A DNA stretch of 64,000 nt, from contig CAWBZG010000004.1 in NCBI GenBank assembly GCA_963793245.1, positions 434,001-498,000 of the forward strand, given 5' to 3'. The notes beneath the pieces were generated by a model. The model was not told where the DNA came from. It made no database searches and was given only the letters and a program-made list of their open reading frames with translations. Numbering within the stretch: position 1 is the first letter of the stretch; every line of letters begins with the position of its first letter. Origin of the DNA: CAXBBB01 sp963793245 (GTDB lineage Bacteria > Bacteroidota > Rhodothermia > Rhodothermales > BA12). The position numbers and the translations under genes are program-made. Positions 43,062 to 51,737 of this stretch are shown piece after piece.

Positions 43062-45666
43062 TCACAAACCCGCTTCGATCTCTGCCATCCGCGCCTCGAC
43101 GTTGGCGACCGATTGTGCGTCGCCCAGTTCGCCCCAGATGCGGTACGCCTGGCGCAGGTCCGTCAGCGCCTCTTCCCGGCGTCCCGACTGCATCCGCACG
43201 CCGCTTCGATCCCACAGCGTCCGGGCGTGGAAGTCTCCGCTCCGGTCGTCGGTGCGGCGAATCACATGGGCGAAGTCGGCTTCGGAAGCCGCGTCGCGAC
43301 CCGACGTGGCATGCCAGAGTGCACGGCGCCGAATCGTCCGGGTGACGGCGGCGTCGTCTATGCCGCGTGTCGCGATCTGCCGGACCCTCAGCGTGTCGAG
43401 CAGCGGACCGATGCGGTCCAAATCCGCGTCCGATCCGCGTGCTTCGAGGTTACGGATGGAGAAGTCGAGCGTCTGGATCGTCTTGGGGTGATGGCGTCCG
43501 ACCGTGCGTTCGTAGAGGGCGTGTCCCGCAGTCAGCAGCGAGTCGGCGAGGTCGTGCTCGCCCACGCGCATCCGGTTGTCGCCCAGGTTGAGCAGGACGA
43601 AGGCGATGCTGTGGTGGTCGCCGGAATACAGGCGCTGTCGAATGCGTAGCGTTTCACTCTGGTACACGTACGCGCTGTCCCAGCGGCCCGACGTCGCGTA
43701 GGCGAAGCCGATGTTGTTAAGCGCCGTCGACGAGTGCTCGTTGATCGGTCCGTGCACTTCGTCCCAGATGGCGCGTGCGCGGCGGAGAATGGGCAGGGAC
43801 TCGTCAATGCGGTCGAGGTAGACGAGCGTCAGGCCGTTCTGGTTGTAGGCGCGACCCATTGCGTCACTAACGCTGCTGCTCATCTGCTCGTGCTGATCGC
43901 GGTACGCAGCGAAAAGCGTTTCGGCAGCGGCGTAGTCGCGGCGGTCGAGGGCGAGCATGCCCAACTCGTTGTAGCTCTGTGCCAGGTCGAAGTGGGGCGA
44001 CGGTAGCTTGGCGCGGAAGATGGTGTGGGCGCGCTGCAAGACCGAGTCGGCTTCGTCGAGTCTACCCGCCTGCTGGAAGGCGACGCCCATCTCGCGCAGG
44101 CTCCGTGCCGTCGTCGTGTCGTCCGGCCCGAACAGGCGCGACCGGGTGGCGGCAGACGCGCGGTGCAGATCGAGTGAGGCGTCGTAGTCGCCCAGGTCCT
44201 TGAACAGGCGGCCCAACTCATGCTGCATCTGCGCCTGGACGACCGGCTGATCGGCCAGAGCGGTGTCGATGCGCGCCGACGCCGACATCAAAACCTCGTT
44301 GAGTGTAACCGTTCGCCCACCCTCGTAGCGCGGATCGGCGTCGGCGAACAGGCCCGATAGAAAGCTGCTGACCTCATTGGCCTTGTCGCGTTCGGTTGTG
44401 GCTGTGGCGAGCGCTGCTGTCAGTTTACTCTGCCGGTCGATCAGGGCGCCGACGAAGAGGAGGATGCCGACGATAGCCAGAACCCCGAACGCCACGCCGG
44501 TCTGGTTGCGGCGCGCGAACGTGCGGGCGCGGTAGCCAAGCGAGGGCGGACGTGCGTCCACCGTTTGCCCATCGAGGTGCCGCTGCAGATCGTCGGCGAG
44601 CGCCTGAGCCGACGCGTAGCGCCGAGCGGGTTCTCGAGCGACGGCCCGTTGGCAGATCGCGTCCAGGTCTCCCTGGAGCAGGGAGCGCAGCCGCTTAGCC
44701 GTCGTGCTCCGAGCGTCGGCGGCGTCATCGGTGACTCGGTTCGAGGGACGAGGTGCGTCGTGCGTCAGGACCGACGTCGTCAGGGTGTGATGGTCCGACG
44801 CCTCGTGCGGACGTGCACCGCAGAGCAGTTGGTAGAGCAGGACACCGAACGCATACACGTCCGACTGGGTCGTCGCCTCATCGCCCCGGATTTGCTCGGG
44901 CGATGCGTACGATGGCGTGAGAGGCGCCGCGTACTGCGTGATCGCTTCGTCGTCGCCCTCAGCCAGCGTCGCCACACCGAAGTCGAGGAGTTTGGGCACG
45001 CCCTCTTGCGTCACGAGCACGTTCGATGGCTTCAGGTCGCGATGCACGATCAGTCGACTGTGGGCGTGGGCGACGGCTGCGCACACCTGCTGTACAACGT
45101 GCGACGCGCTGATCAACCGAAAGCCGCCGCGCATCGGCGTACACGGTGATCGGCTGCCCGTCGACGTACTCCATGACGAGAAAGGGATCGCCGCTCTCCG
45201 TCAGCCCTCCGTCGAGCACGCGCGCTACGCCGACGTGCTCGACCTGGGCCAGCAGCCGACGTTCGCGCTCGAATCGGCGTTGCGCATCGGGCGACGCCGA
45301 CAGTCGGACAAACTTGACGGCGGCGCGCTGGTCGTAGGCGCCATCGGCGCGGTGCGCAGCATACACGACGCCCATTCCGCCCTCGCCGAGCACGTCGTCC
45401 AACAGCCACGCGCCGACCCGTTGCCCCGATTTGCTTCGCGATTCATCGTCCAGGGCGGCGGAGGCTTCGCACCGCGGCAGCGCATCGGCGGCTTGGTCGA
45501 GTGTGGTGGAGTCGGCGCTCGCGAGCACGGTTCCTACCAAGCGGGCCAACTCGGGATCTTCGATTGTCGCGAAACGAGCCGACCGCTCGGGTTCGCTAAG
45601 CCCCAACAGTTCGTCGACTAGAGCGTCGACGGCTTCGAAATGGTCGAGGAGCGAGAGGGGAGACAT
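43062..45666 (-). pseudogene. Ser/Thr protein kinase with TPR domain, frame broken once
   Basis: Bacterial Hanks-type kinase that would act with the upstream ECF sigma factor. Frame one (from ATG 45666) carries an N-terminal helical region, the glycine loop VLGEGGMGVVYAAHRADG, the Lys in RAAVKFVRL and FLVMEYVDGQPI. Frame two carries the HRD loop LIVHRDLKPSNVLV, LLDFGVATL, YASPEQIRGDEATTQSDVYAFG, one membrane helix (GVLAIVGILLFVGALI) and about eight TPR-type repeats to the end. The switch is at about 45096, where CGTTGTACAG in the minus strand has one extra T; removing it joins RVAR to VQQVCAAVAHAH. As it stands the kinase is split before its catalytic loop. A frame open to 45708 gives an alternative start. 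Confidence 0.83.
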
Positions 45667-45732
45667 GGAGACGGGCAGTACGAATAGAGATGCGTCATTT
45701 GTGCTCAATCTGCGACACCCCGGCGTCCGCTT

Positions 45733-46320
45733 TTACTTAGCGTCGGCCAGCAAGACCGAGAGGTAGCCGCGCGCTTTGAGCCAGTCGCGCTGGACGGTGC
45801 GCACCGACTGACTGAGCGCGTGGGCCGTTTCCTCGTTGTCCAATCCGCCGAAAAACCGGCATTCGACGACGCGAACGAGGCGTGGATCGTGGGCTTCAAG
45901 GTGTGCCAATGCAGCGTCGACGCTGAGGGCGAGGTCGAGCGACGTCCGTCCCTTGTGGTCGGGGATCGTCGCCACGTCGTCTAGGCTGGCCGCTGCCACA
46001 CCGCTTCCGCGCTTATAGCTGTTGCGTCGGCGTGCGTAGTCGACGAGCACTTGCCGCATCACGCGCGCCGAGAGGCCGATGAAGTGCGCTCGCGTCTTGT
46101 CGTCGGCCCGCGTCTGATCGATCAAGCGAACGTAGGCCTCGTGGACGAGGTCGGTCGTCGAAAACGTGTGATCGTCGCGCTCGCGCTTCAGGTAGCTGCT
46201 GGCGATACGGCGCAGCGTGTCGTAGACGGCAGGCGTCAGCGCGTGGTCGGCGGCAAGGTCTCCAGACTGGGCATCGAAGAGCAGTTGCGTCGTCTGTGCG
46301 CGGTCGTAGGTGGTCGGCAT
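45733..46320 (-). CDS. ECF-type RNA polymerase sigma factor
   Basis: 195 aa, of the ECF group often linked to Ser/Thr kinases (TIGR02999-like). Region 2 (about residues 25-95) has FSTTDLVHEAYVRLI and the -10 recognition helix AHFIGLSARVMRQVLVDYAR; region 4 (about 130-190) has LVRVVECRFFGGLDNEETAHALS and SVRTVQRDWLKARGYL. No anti-sigma factor is adjacent, but the downstream gene is the kinase-TPR protein, starting 66 bp after the sigma stop, so the pair probably forms a signalling unit in which the kinase affects sigma activity. Target promoters unknown. Confidence 0.93.
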   Translation of the reverse strand: MPTTYDRAQTTQLLFDAQSGDLAADHALTPAVYDTLRRIASSYLKRERDDHTFSTTDLVHEAYVRLIDQTRADDKTRAHFIGLSARVMRQVLVDYARRRNSYKRGSGVAAASLDDVATIPDHKGRTSLDLALSVDAALAHLEAHDPRLVRVVECRFFGGLDNEETAHALSQSVRTVQRDWLKARGYLSVLLADAK

Positions 46321-46659
46321 TACAGAAGGTGGCGGTACTTCTCAAGATAGACGCACAGTCTATCTAGGCTTCGGTTGCGATGTCCACCGTTCGATGCTGC
46401 TGCTCACGCACGTGGCTAAGGGGAGCAAGCCGATACACAAGAACGCGAGAGCGCGTGAAGCTCGGTTCGGCAACTTGTGGAGCACGAATGGATGTGTCGG
46501 CCCAGTGGAAAAACGCTCCAAGTGGCGGTATGTATCGCCCTATGGTTCGTGTGCTACTTCGACCTTCGTCCTCCCGGTCGACACTTCTGGGATTCCCGCA
46601 GCGGTGTGGCGAGGGTGGGCGACCAAGCAGGCTATGTACGGCTGAGCAGCGCTATGGAA
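46321..46659. other. 339-bp gap without recognisable gene
   Basis: Between the sigma factor start and the end of the amidohydrolase. Frames on the plus strand are open for about 100 codons, but their translations look random and the start positions do not fit. Nothing comparable is seen on the minus strand. It probably holds the sigma factor promoter on its left side. I see no repeat or hairpin worth naming. Confidence 0.5.
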
Positions 46660-47853
46660 TTACCGGCATTCGTCGCTCACGATCTCGCCGCGTGCGATCA
46701 CGTGGCAGACGTGCGACGTGTACTCGAACGGATCGCCGTCGAAGAGGACGACATCGGCGTCCTTGCCGACCGTCAGGCTGCCGACGCGGTCGGATTGGCC
46801 GATGATCTGGGCGGCGCTTGACGTGATCGACGCTAGGGCATCGGTAAACGACAGGCCGTTGGCGGCGGCGAGTCCGGCTTCCCATAGCACGACGCGCGTC
46901 TTGGGCACGTAGCTTTCGTAGCCGCTCTGAAGCGCGAACGGAATCCCCGCTGCGGCCAGCTTGCTCGCTGTTTCAAACGACGCGTTGATCCGCTCGCCGC
47001 CCGGACGCACCATCGTCGCGTGCAAAATGACGGGGACACCCGCCGCTTTGATTTCGTCGAGTACGAGCGGGGCTTCGCTGGCGCCGTCGAGGATGAGCCG
47101 GAAGCCGAACTCGTCGGCTAGGCGAATCGCTGTCATGATGTCGTTGGCGCGCTCCGCCGTGATCATACCTGCGATCTCGCCCCTCAGCAGCCGAGCCAGC
47201 GTCTCCATGCCCAGGTCGCGCTTGGCCTTGCCGCTGTCCTGCTGAGCGACGTAATTCTGTGCTTTGATCAACTCGGCCCGCAGCATCGCGACGCCTTTGC
47301 TGCGCGTGCCCGGTTTGCCTCCGTACCGCTGCCCGACGCTCTCGCCCAGCGTCATCGCCACGGTCGTAACCGAGTCGACCAACACGTCGGCCAGATTGTC
47401 GCCGGACGTGCGGACGATCATGGTCTGTCCGCTGATGAGCGCGCCGGGGCCGTGCCCGGTGTGGAGTGTCGTCACGCCAAACCCGCGCACCCACTCGATC
47501 AGCCGCTCGCGCGCGTTGTAGGCGTCGATAGCGCGCAGTTCGGGCTGGATTGGATCGCTCAGTTCGAGTTGATCTTGGTCGCCGCTCTGGTTCATGTAGC
47601 CCGCCAACCCGACGACCGAGTGCGCATCGATCAGTCCCGGCGTGACGACAGCCGCCGTCAGCGTCTGGTAACCGGCGGGAATGCGTACCCGATTGGCCGG
47701 GCCGACAGCCTCGATGCGCCCGTCGCGGATCAGTACGACACCGTCCGTAATGGCGGGACCGTCCATCGTATGCACCGTCCCGCCCCGAACAGCGATCTGT
47801 GCCGATGCGACGGAGGGAATGAGAAAGAGAGCAAGTAGCAGAAAGCGAATCAT
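46660..47853 (-). CDS. Amidohydrolase-fold protein with lost metal ligands (probable pseudoenzyme)
   Basis: 397 aa from ATG 47853 with signal peptide MIRFLLLALFLIPSVASAQ. The overall amidohydrolase layout is intact: TPGLIDAHSVVG, GFGVTTLHTGHGPG, and the closing SLTVGKDADVVLFDGDPFE. The metal ligands, however, are gone when compared with the upstream paralogue: HxH became DAHSVV, HTHRHDD became TAERAND, HHVSE became DGASE, and the Asp in SIHTDDL became ALQSGYE. It is unlikely to be a hydrolase; binding or a partner role with the active paralogue is possible. It is separated from that gene by 180 bp containing two repeats. The frame is open upstream to 47940 without support. Confidence 0.85.
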   Translation of the reverse strand: MIRFLLLALFLIPSVASAQIAVRGGTVHTMDGPAITDGVVLIRDGRIEAVGPANRVRIPAGYQTLTAAVVTPGLIDAHSVVGLAGYMNQSGDQDQLELSDPIQPELRAIDAYNARERLIEWVRGFGVTTLHTGHGPGALISGQTMIVRTSGDNLADVLVDSVTTVAMTLGESVGQRYGGKPGTRSKGVAMLRAELIKAQNYVAQQDSGKAKRDLGMETLARLLRGEIAGMITAERANDIMTAIRLADEFGFRLILDGASEAPLVLDEIKAAGVPVILHATMVRPGGERINASFETASKLAAAGIPFALQSGYESYVPKTRVVLWEAGLAAANGLSFTDALASITSSAAQIIGQSDRVGSLTVGKDADVVLFDGDPFEYTSHVCHVIARGEIVSDECR

Positions 47854-47865
47854 ATCAGGAAAGCG

Positions 47866-47886
47866 TAGGGGCGGCTCCGCGAGCCG
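47866..47886. repeat. GTAGGGGCG inverted-repeat element
   Basis: CGTAGGGGCGGCTCCGCGAG contains GGCTC/GAGCC arms. Similar to 3954-3979, and like that copy it lies next to a CTCGCAATG repeat, here at 47955. Confidence 0.45.
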
Positions 47887-47954
47887 ACCAGAGGGAGAGA
47901 GCATTTGAGGAACGGCGCGTGGGAGTGCACGACAGTGCAAAGCGGCGAAGGCTG

Positions 47955-48009
47955 GAGATTGCCACCCCGCAGGGGCGGGACAGGCTGTCGCTGCGCTCCT
48001 CGCAATGGC
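47955..48009. repeat. Partial copy of ...GATTGCCAC...CTCGCAATG repeat
   Basis: GGAGATTGCCACCCCGCAGG continues with CGGGACAGGCTGTCGCTGCG and CTCCTCGCAATGGCA. It matches the right part of the long element at 13249-13358. It lies between the two amidohydrolase genes. Confidence 0.6.
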
Positions 48010-48033
48010 AAAAGGATAGGAAATCAGCGATGC

Positions 48034-49308
48034 TCAGTGGTCGTGCAGAGCCGCCGCGCCTTCGTCATAGGCGCCATAGCCGCCGGTTGCTTTGAGCAGG
48101 TCGTCGGGATTGGCGCGATCGAAGAGCTTGTTACCTTCGACCCACGTCTGCATGATGTGCGTGTAGGTCGAGAGCGGGTCGCCCGAGAGCACGATGAAGT
48201 CGGCGTCCTTGCCCGCTTCCAGGGTGCCGACGCGGTCCGCAACGCGTAGTTGGCGTGCGCCGACGATCGTCATCGCTTCCAACGCCGACGTGCGGTCCAT
48301 TCCTGCGCGCACGGCGAGGGCGGCTGAGCGCAGGAAGATGCGGCTTTCGGTGATCAGGTCGTCGGTGTGGATCGATACGTTGACGCCTGCTTCGTCCATC
48401 ACCTTGCCCGTGAAGAGGAGCAGGTCCATCGCTTCGAGCTTGCCACCGGGCGAGTCGATGACGATGATCGATGCCCCGACGCCAGCCGCGGCGATCTCGT
48501 CGGCCACTTTCCAGCCTTCGCTGACGTGGTGGAGCACCAGGTCGAAGCCAAACTCTTCCTTCAGGCGCAGCGTCGTCAGTACGTCGTCGTGGCGGTGCGT
48601 GTGGAAGTGGACGGTGCGGCGTCCGTCGAGGATCTCGCAGATCGCTTCGAGGCGGAGGTCGCGCCCCCGCTCGGCTGCGTCTTTGGCGCAGTACGTCTGG
48701 CCTTCGACGAACAGTTCGCGCACCATCGAGACGCTCTTGGCGCGGCTCCCGGGGAAGGGCGCGCTGCGCATCGAGTTGGTGCCGTTCGCCATCTTCATTC
48801 CGCCGCACACGTCGGTCAGGATGTTCTCGCAGAACAGCAGGTCGTCGATCGTTCGCCCGTCGCGCAGTTTGAGGTAGCTCGTTTGTCCGCTCATCAGGTG
48901 GCCCGATCCGCCCATCGTGTTGACCGTCGTGATGCCGCCAGCCCTGGCTCGGTCGATGGAGGAGGAGCGCACGTTGATCGCGTCGAGCGTGCGTACGTCG
49001 GGGTGCAGCGGATGCGATCCGTCGCCGCCCGCGACTTCGGCGATGTGCGAGTGGGTGTCGACCAGTCCAGGCATAATGACCTGGCCGGACGCATCGTGCG
49101 TGACGGCTCCGCTGGGGATCTCGCCCCGATTCATCGGCCCGGCGTAGCGGATGGTGCCGTTCTGCACCACCAAAAGACCGTTTTCGACGGGTGGTCCGCT
49201 GATGGTGTACAGCGTCGCGCCTGTGAACGCGTGCACTTGCTCTTGGGCCAGCACAGGCCCCGAGGCAAGGGCGATCAGTGTGAGGAGGAGGGAGAGACGT
49301 CGCAGCAT
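48034..49308 (-). CDS. Amidohydrolase (imidazolonepropionase/dipeptidase-like), metal site intact
   Basis: 424 aa from ATG 49308 with signal peptide LLLTLIALASGPVLAQ (the frame also opens at 49344). Zinc-type hydrolase of the amidohydrolase superfamily with all expected ligands: GLVDTHSHI, later VHFHTHRHDD and LVLHHVSEGWK, and the catalytic Asp near SIHTDDLI, then ADFIVLSGDPLSTYTH at the end. The protein is exported, so it acts outside the cytoplasm, on a peptide or cyclic amide not predictable from sequence. It is upstream of a paralogue that has lost the ligands. The C-terminal end is Ala/Gly-rich with a terminal HDH. Confidence 0.9.
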   Translation of the reverse strand: MLRRLSLLLTLIALASGPVLAQEQVHAFTGATLYTISGPPVENGLLVVQNGTIRYAGPMNRGEIPSGAVTHDASGQVIMPGLVDTHSHIAEVAGGDGSHPLHPDVRTLDAINVRSSSIDRARAGGITTVNTMGGSGHLMSGQTSYLKLRDGRTIDDLLFCENILTDVCGGMKMANGTNSMRSAPFPGSRAKSVSMVRELFVEGQTYCAKDAAERGRDLRLEAICEILDGRRTVHFHTHRHDDVLTTLRLKEEFGFDLVLHHVSEGWKVADEIAAAGVGASIIVIDSPGGKLEAMDLLLFTGKVMDEAGVNVSIHTDDLITESRIFLRSAALAVRAGMDRTSALEAMTIVGARQLRVADRVGTLEAGKDADFIVLSGDPLSTYTHIMQTWVEGNKLFDRANPDDLLKATGGYGAYDEGAAALHDH

Positions 49309-49360
49309 CGGCACGGTGGGGAGAGGGTGTGAAGCAGTGTTCAAGATAGCGCGTGTCGCC

Positions 49361-49801
49361 TCACGCGCGCTTGCTCAGCAAACCAATCAGCCAGACGACC
49401 TGCGCTCCGCATCCGACGAGCAGCACGAGCGCGGCGCCCCAGGCCGACAGTTCGCCGCCCATCAGTTGGGCGACCGATCGTGCGATCACCAGAACCGACG
49501 CGCCGATCAGCAGCGGGGCCAGCCCCAACACGAGACGGTACCGATCCGACACGTCAACGTCGGCAAATAGGGCGACAAAGGTCGAGGCGATGTAGCCCGT
49601 AGCGAACGCCCACATCAGCACGAGTTCAGACGAGAGCAGCACGAACGACGAGGCAGGTTGCTCGTCGGCCAACGCGATGGCGGTCAGCCAAAACCCGAGC
49701 ACGCCCAGCCCGAGCGTCGCGCCCCAGAGCGCGCTTCGTCGCACCAGCGTCCGCGCCTCGGGCGGCAGTGGGATCAGGTCGCGGGTGCGCAGTCGAGACA
49801 C
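49361..49801 (-). CDS. Four-helix membrane protein, unknown function
   Basis: 146 aa with about four hydrophobic segments (ALWGATLGLGVLGFWLTAIAL, FVLLSSELVLMWAFATGYIA, LVLGLAPLLIGASVLVIA, LVLLVGCGAQVVWLIGLL). The N-terminal region is basic. No family recognised. It lies 52 bp upstream of the amidohydrolase on the same strand and is divergent from the NmrA-like gene. A small transport or sensor subunit is possible. Confidence 0.7.
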   Translation of the reverse strand: MSRLRTRDLIPLPPEARTLVRRSALWGATLGLGVLGFWLTAIALADEQPASSFVLLSSELVLMWAFATGYIASTFVALFADVDVSDRYRLVLGLAPLLIGASVLVIARSVAQLMGGELSAWGAALVLLVGCGAQVVWLIGLLSKRA

Positions 49802-49906
49802 GGATAGAGGGCGGCGAGGAAGTGACTAAAAGTATCACACGGCGTCCAGGTAGTGGAGCGGATTTCGGGTTGGGTAGTGGAAGACCGAACACCACCATTC
49901 CACCAA

Positions 49907-50767
49907 ATGACCCCTTTGATTGCCGTACTCGGCGCTACCGGAAACGTCGGTAGCGCCGTCGCCTCCACGCTGATCCAAAAGGGCGCGACTGTGCGCGTGC
50001 TCGGACGCCGACGGACCGAACTGCGCGCTCGCTTTGCACGCGCCGAAGCCGTCCGGCTCGATCTCTCCGACCGAAACCAATTCGCCGCCGCTCTCGAAGG
50101 CGTGACCGGGCTGTTCGTCATCCGTCCACCCGCCGCGCACTCGGTCGACGATGCACTGATGGCGTTTCTCGAGACCGCCGAGCGAGCAGGCGTGCAGCAC
50201 GTCGTGTTCTCATCGGTCGCTGGAGCAGGAGAGCAAACGTGGCTTCCGCACGCCAAGATCGAGCGCCACCTGACGAGTTTGCGCATGAAGTGGACGTTGC
50301 TGCGACCCGGTTTCTTTCTGCAAAATCTGGAAGATGCCTACCGGCGCGACATTCGCCGCGACGATCGAATCTACGTCCCGGCGGGCGACGCACAGGTCGC
50401 GTGGATCGACGCGCGCGACGTTGGGGAAGCCGGTGCCGTCTGCCTGCTCGATCCTGACACTCACGCCGGACGTGCCTATCACCTGACGGGGTCGCAAGCG
50501 CTCGGGTTCGACGAGATCGCGCGCATCCTGACCGACGTGTTGGGGCGAGACATCCGCTACGATCCTGCGGCGATTCCGGCCTACGCAGTCCACCTGCTCG
50601 TGCGACACCAATTGGGCCTGATTCAGACTGTCGTTCAAACCTATCTGCACGCCGATCTGCGCCGAGGAACCGCCACCCCCGTCACGCCCGACCTCGAACA
50701 GGTACTCGGTCATGCGCCCCGCAGCGCCCGCGATTATATCCAGGACCGCGCGGCTCGCCTGAAGTGA
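49907..50767 (+). CDS. NmrA-like NAD(P)-binding protein
   Basis: 286 aa from ATG 49907. Atypical short-chain dehydrogenase of the NmrA/SDR family. Seen: the dinucleotide motif AVLGATGNVGSAVAS, then VLGRRRTELRARF, a GVTGLFVIRPP strand, HVVFSSVAGAGEQTW and the substrate half with LRPGFFLQNLEDAY and YHLTGSQALGFDEIARIL. The Tyr-Lys catalytic pair of classical SDRs is not obvious, as in NmrA-type redox sensors and quinone reductases. Function uncertain. It is divergent from the small membrane protein. Confidence 0.88.
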   Translation: MTPLIAVLGATGNVGSAVASTLIQKGATVRVLGRRRTELRARFARAEAVRLDLSDRNQFAAALEGVTGLFVIRPPAAHSVDDALMAFLETAERAGVQHVVFSSVAGAGEQTWLPHAKIERHLTSLRMKWTLLRPGFFLQNLEDAYRRDIRRDDRIYVPAGDAQVAWIDARDVGEAGAVCLLDPDTHAGRAYHLTGSQALGFDEIARILTDVLGRDIRYDPAAIPAYAVHLLVRHQLGLIQTVVQTYLHADLRRGTATPVTPDLEQVLGHAPRSARDYIQDRAARLK

Positions 50768-50831
50768 TGGAAAACCACGTCGCTTGCCGGAGGAAGGGTA
50801 TGTTGAGCCTCGTCGTTCTACCTTCCTGCCG

Positions 50832-51368
50832 ATGAAACTCGCCCTGTTGCTCGCGCTCTGCTGCGCTACGCCCGCTCTGGCCCAGTCGCCCGACGATGTG
50901 GCGCATCGCATTCAGATGGTGCGTGCCTTAGCCTCGGCTCAGCAAATGGAGTGGGGCGAGGCGCCGCATGGCGTGGTGCTGATCGTCGATACTACCGCTG
51001 CGCTGTCATCCGGTCGCATCGCGCGCGTGGCTATCGGGGGCTGGTTTCAGGGCGCGGTTATCGGGGCCGGTGTAGGCGCGGTCGTCGGGTATGCCCTTTC
51101 CAGCGACGACGACTTTTTCGGTAAGGAAGGGGGAGCTATTTTGCTGGGCATCGTGGGCGCGGCGACAGGCGGGGCTGTTGGAGCGCCACTGGCTGCGTAT
51201 CGCAAAGGAGCGGGAGGAGGGATCCTGGCTGTGATGCTGGGCATCGCAGTTCCGATAGCGATCGTCGATAAGCTCGACGAAGCTGGAGGGGGCGGGTTGG
51301 GAGTGATCGCGCTTTTCCCCGTCTCGGCCGTCGCCTCGACCGTCTTCTCTGACTGGATCACGCGTTAA
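50832..51368 (+). CDS. Secreted, Gly-rich membrane protein, unknown function
   Basis: 178 aa from ATG 50832 with signal peptide MKLALLLALCCATPALAQ. Further hydrophobic, Gly/Ala-rich stretches (GGWFQGAVIGAGVGAVVGYAL, GGAILLGIVGAATGGAVGA, ILAVMLGIAVPIAIV, VIALFPVSAVASTVFSDW) may be membrane helices of the Gly-zipper type. No family recognised. It follows the NmrA-like gene by 64 bp on the same strand and precedes the small lipoprotein by 21 bp, so the three may be co-transcribed. Confidence 0.7.
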   Translation: MKLALLLALCCATPALAQSPDDVAHRIQMVRALASAQQMEWGEAPHGVVLIVDTTAALSSGRIARVAIGGWFQGAVIGAGVGAVVGYALSSDDDFFGKEGGAILLGIVGAATGGAVGAPLAAYRKGAGGGILAVMLGIAVPIAIVDKLDEAGGGGLGVIALFPVSAVASTVFSDWITR

Positions 51369-51389
51369 TCGCACCCCACCCCCACCGCT

Positions 51390-51719
51390 ATGCGCTACCT
51401 CCTGCTCCTCGCTCTGCTCGCCGCCTGCGCCTCGGGTGACACAACGGGAGATCCCGATGGACTCCTCGTCGGCACCGTTACGTCCGTCGATCTATCGCCG
51501 ATGGCATACGATGGCGATGCGGTCTTGGTGATTGATGTCGACGGCTCGCCTGTCGAGGTGCGCGTTCCGGCGCGGATCAACCTGTGCCCCGCCCAAGACC
51601 GGATCGAACTGGCCGAGTTGAGCGTCGGCGATCGGGTTGAGGTGCGGGGTTCGCGCGAAGCCGATGGCGCCGTCCGTCCGTGTTCAGAGGCAGATCATCT
51701 GCTGCGAAAGGCGGAGTGA
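51390..51719 (+). CDS. Small lipoprotein, unknown function
   Basis: 109 aa. Lipobox ALLAACA (Cys13), then a compact beta-rich domain with VGTVTSVDLSPMAYDGDAVL, VIDVDGSPVEVRVPARINLC and VGDRVEVRGSREADG, resembling an OB-type or beta-barrel small domain. Two further Cys residues (RINLC and VRPC) could form a disulphide. It starts 21 bp after the preceding gene. No family recognised. Confidence 0.7.
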   Translation: MRYLLLLALLAACASGDTTGDPDGLLVGTVTSVDLSPMAYDGDAVLVIDVDGSPVEVRVPARINLCPAQDRIELAELSVGDRVEVRGSREADGAVRPCSEADHLLRKAE

Positions 51720-51737
51720 GTGCGACTTGCGGATAGG

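Noticed and set aside
46310..46645. Possible gene in the gap between the sigma factor and amidohydrolase
   Set aside because: Three plus-strand frames are open, but none has coherent hydrophobic pattern, motif or sensible start; treated as intergenic.
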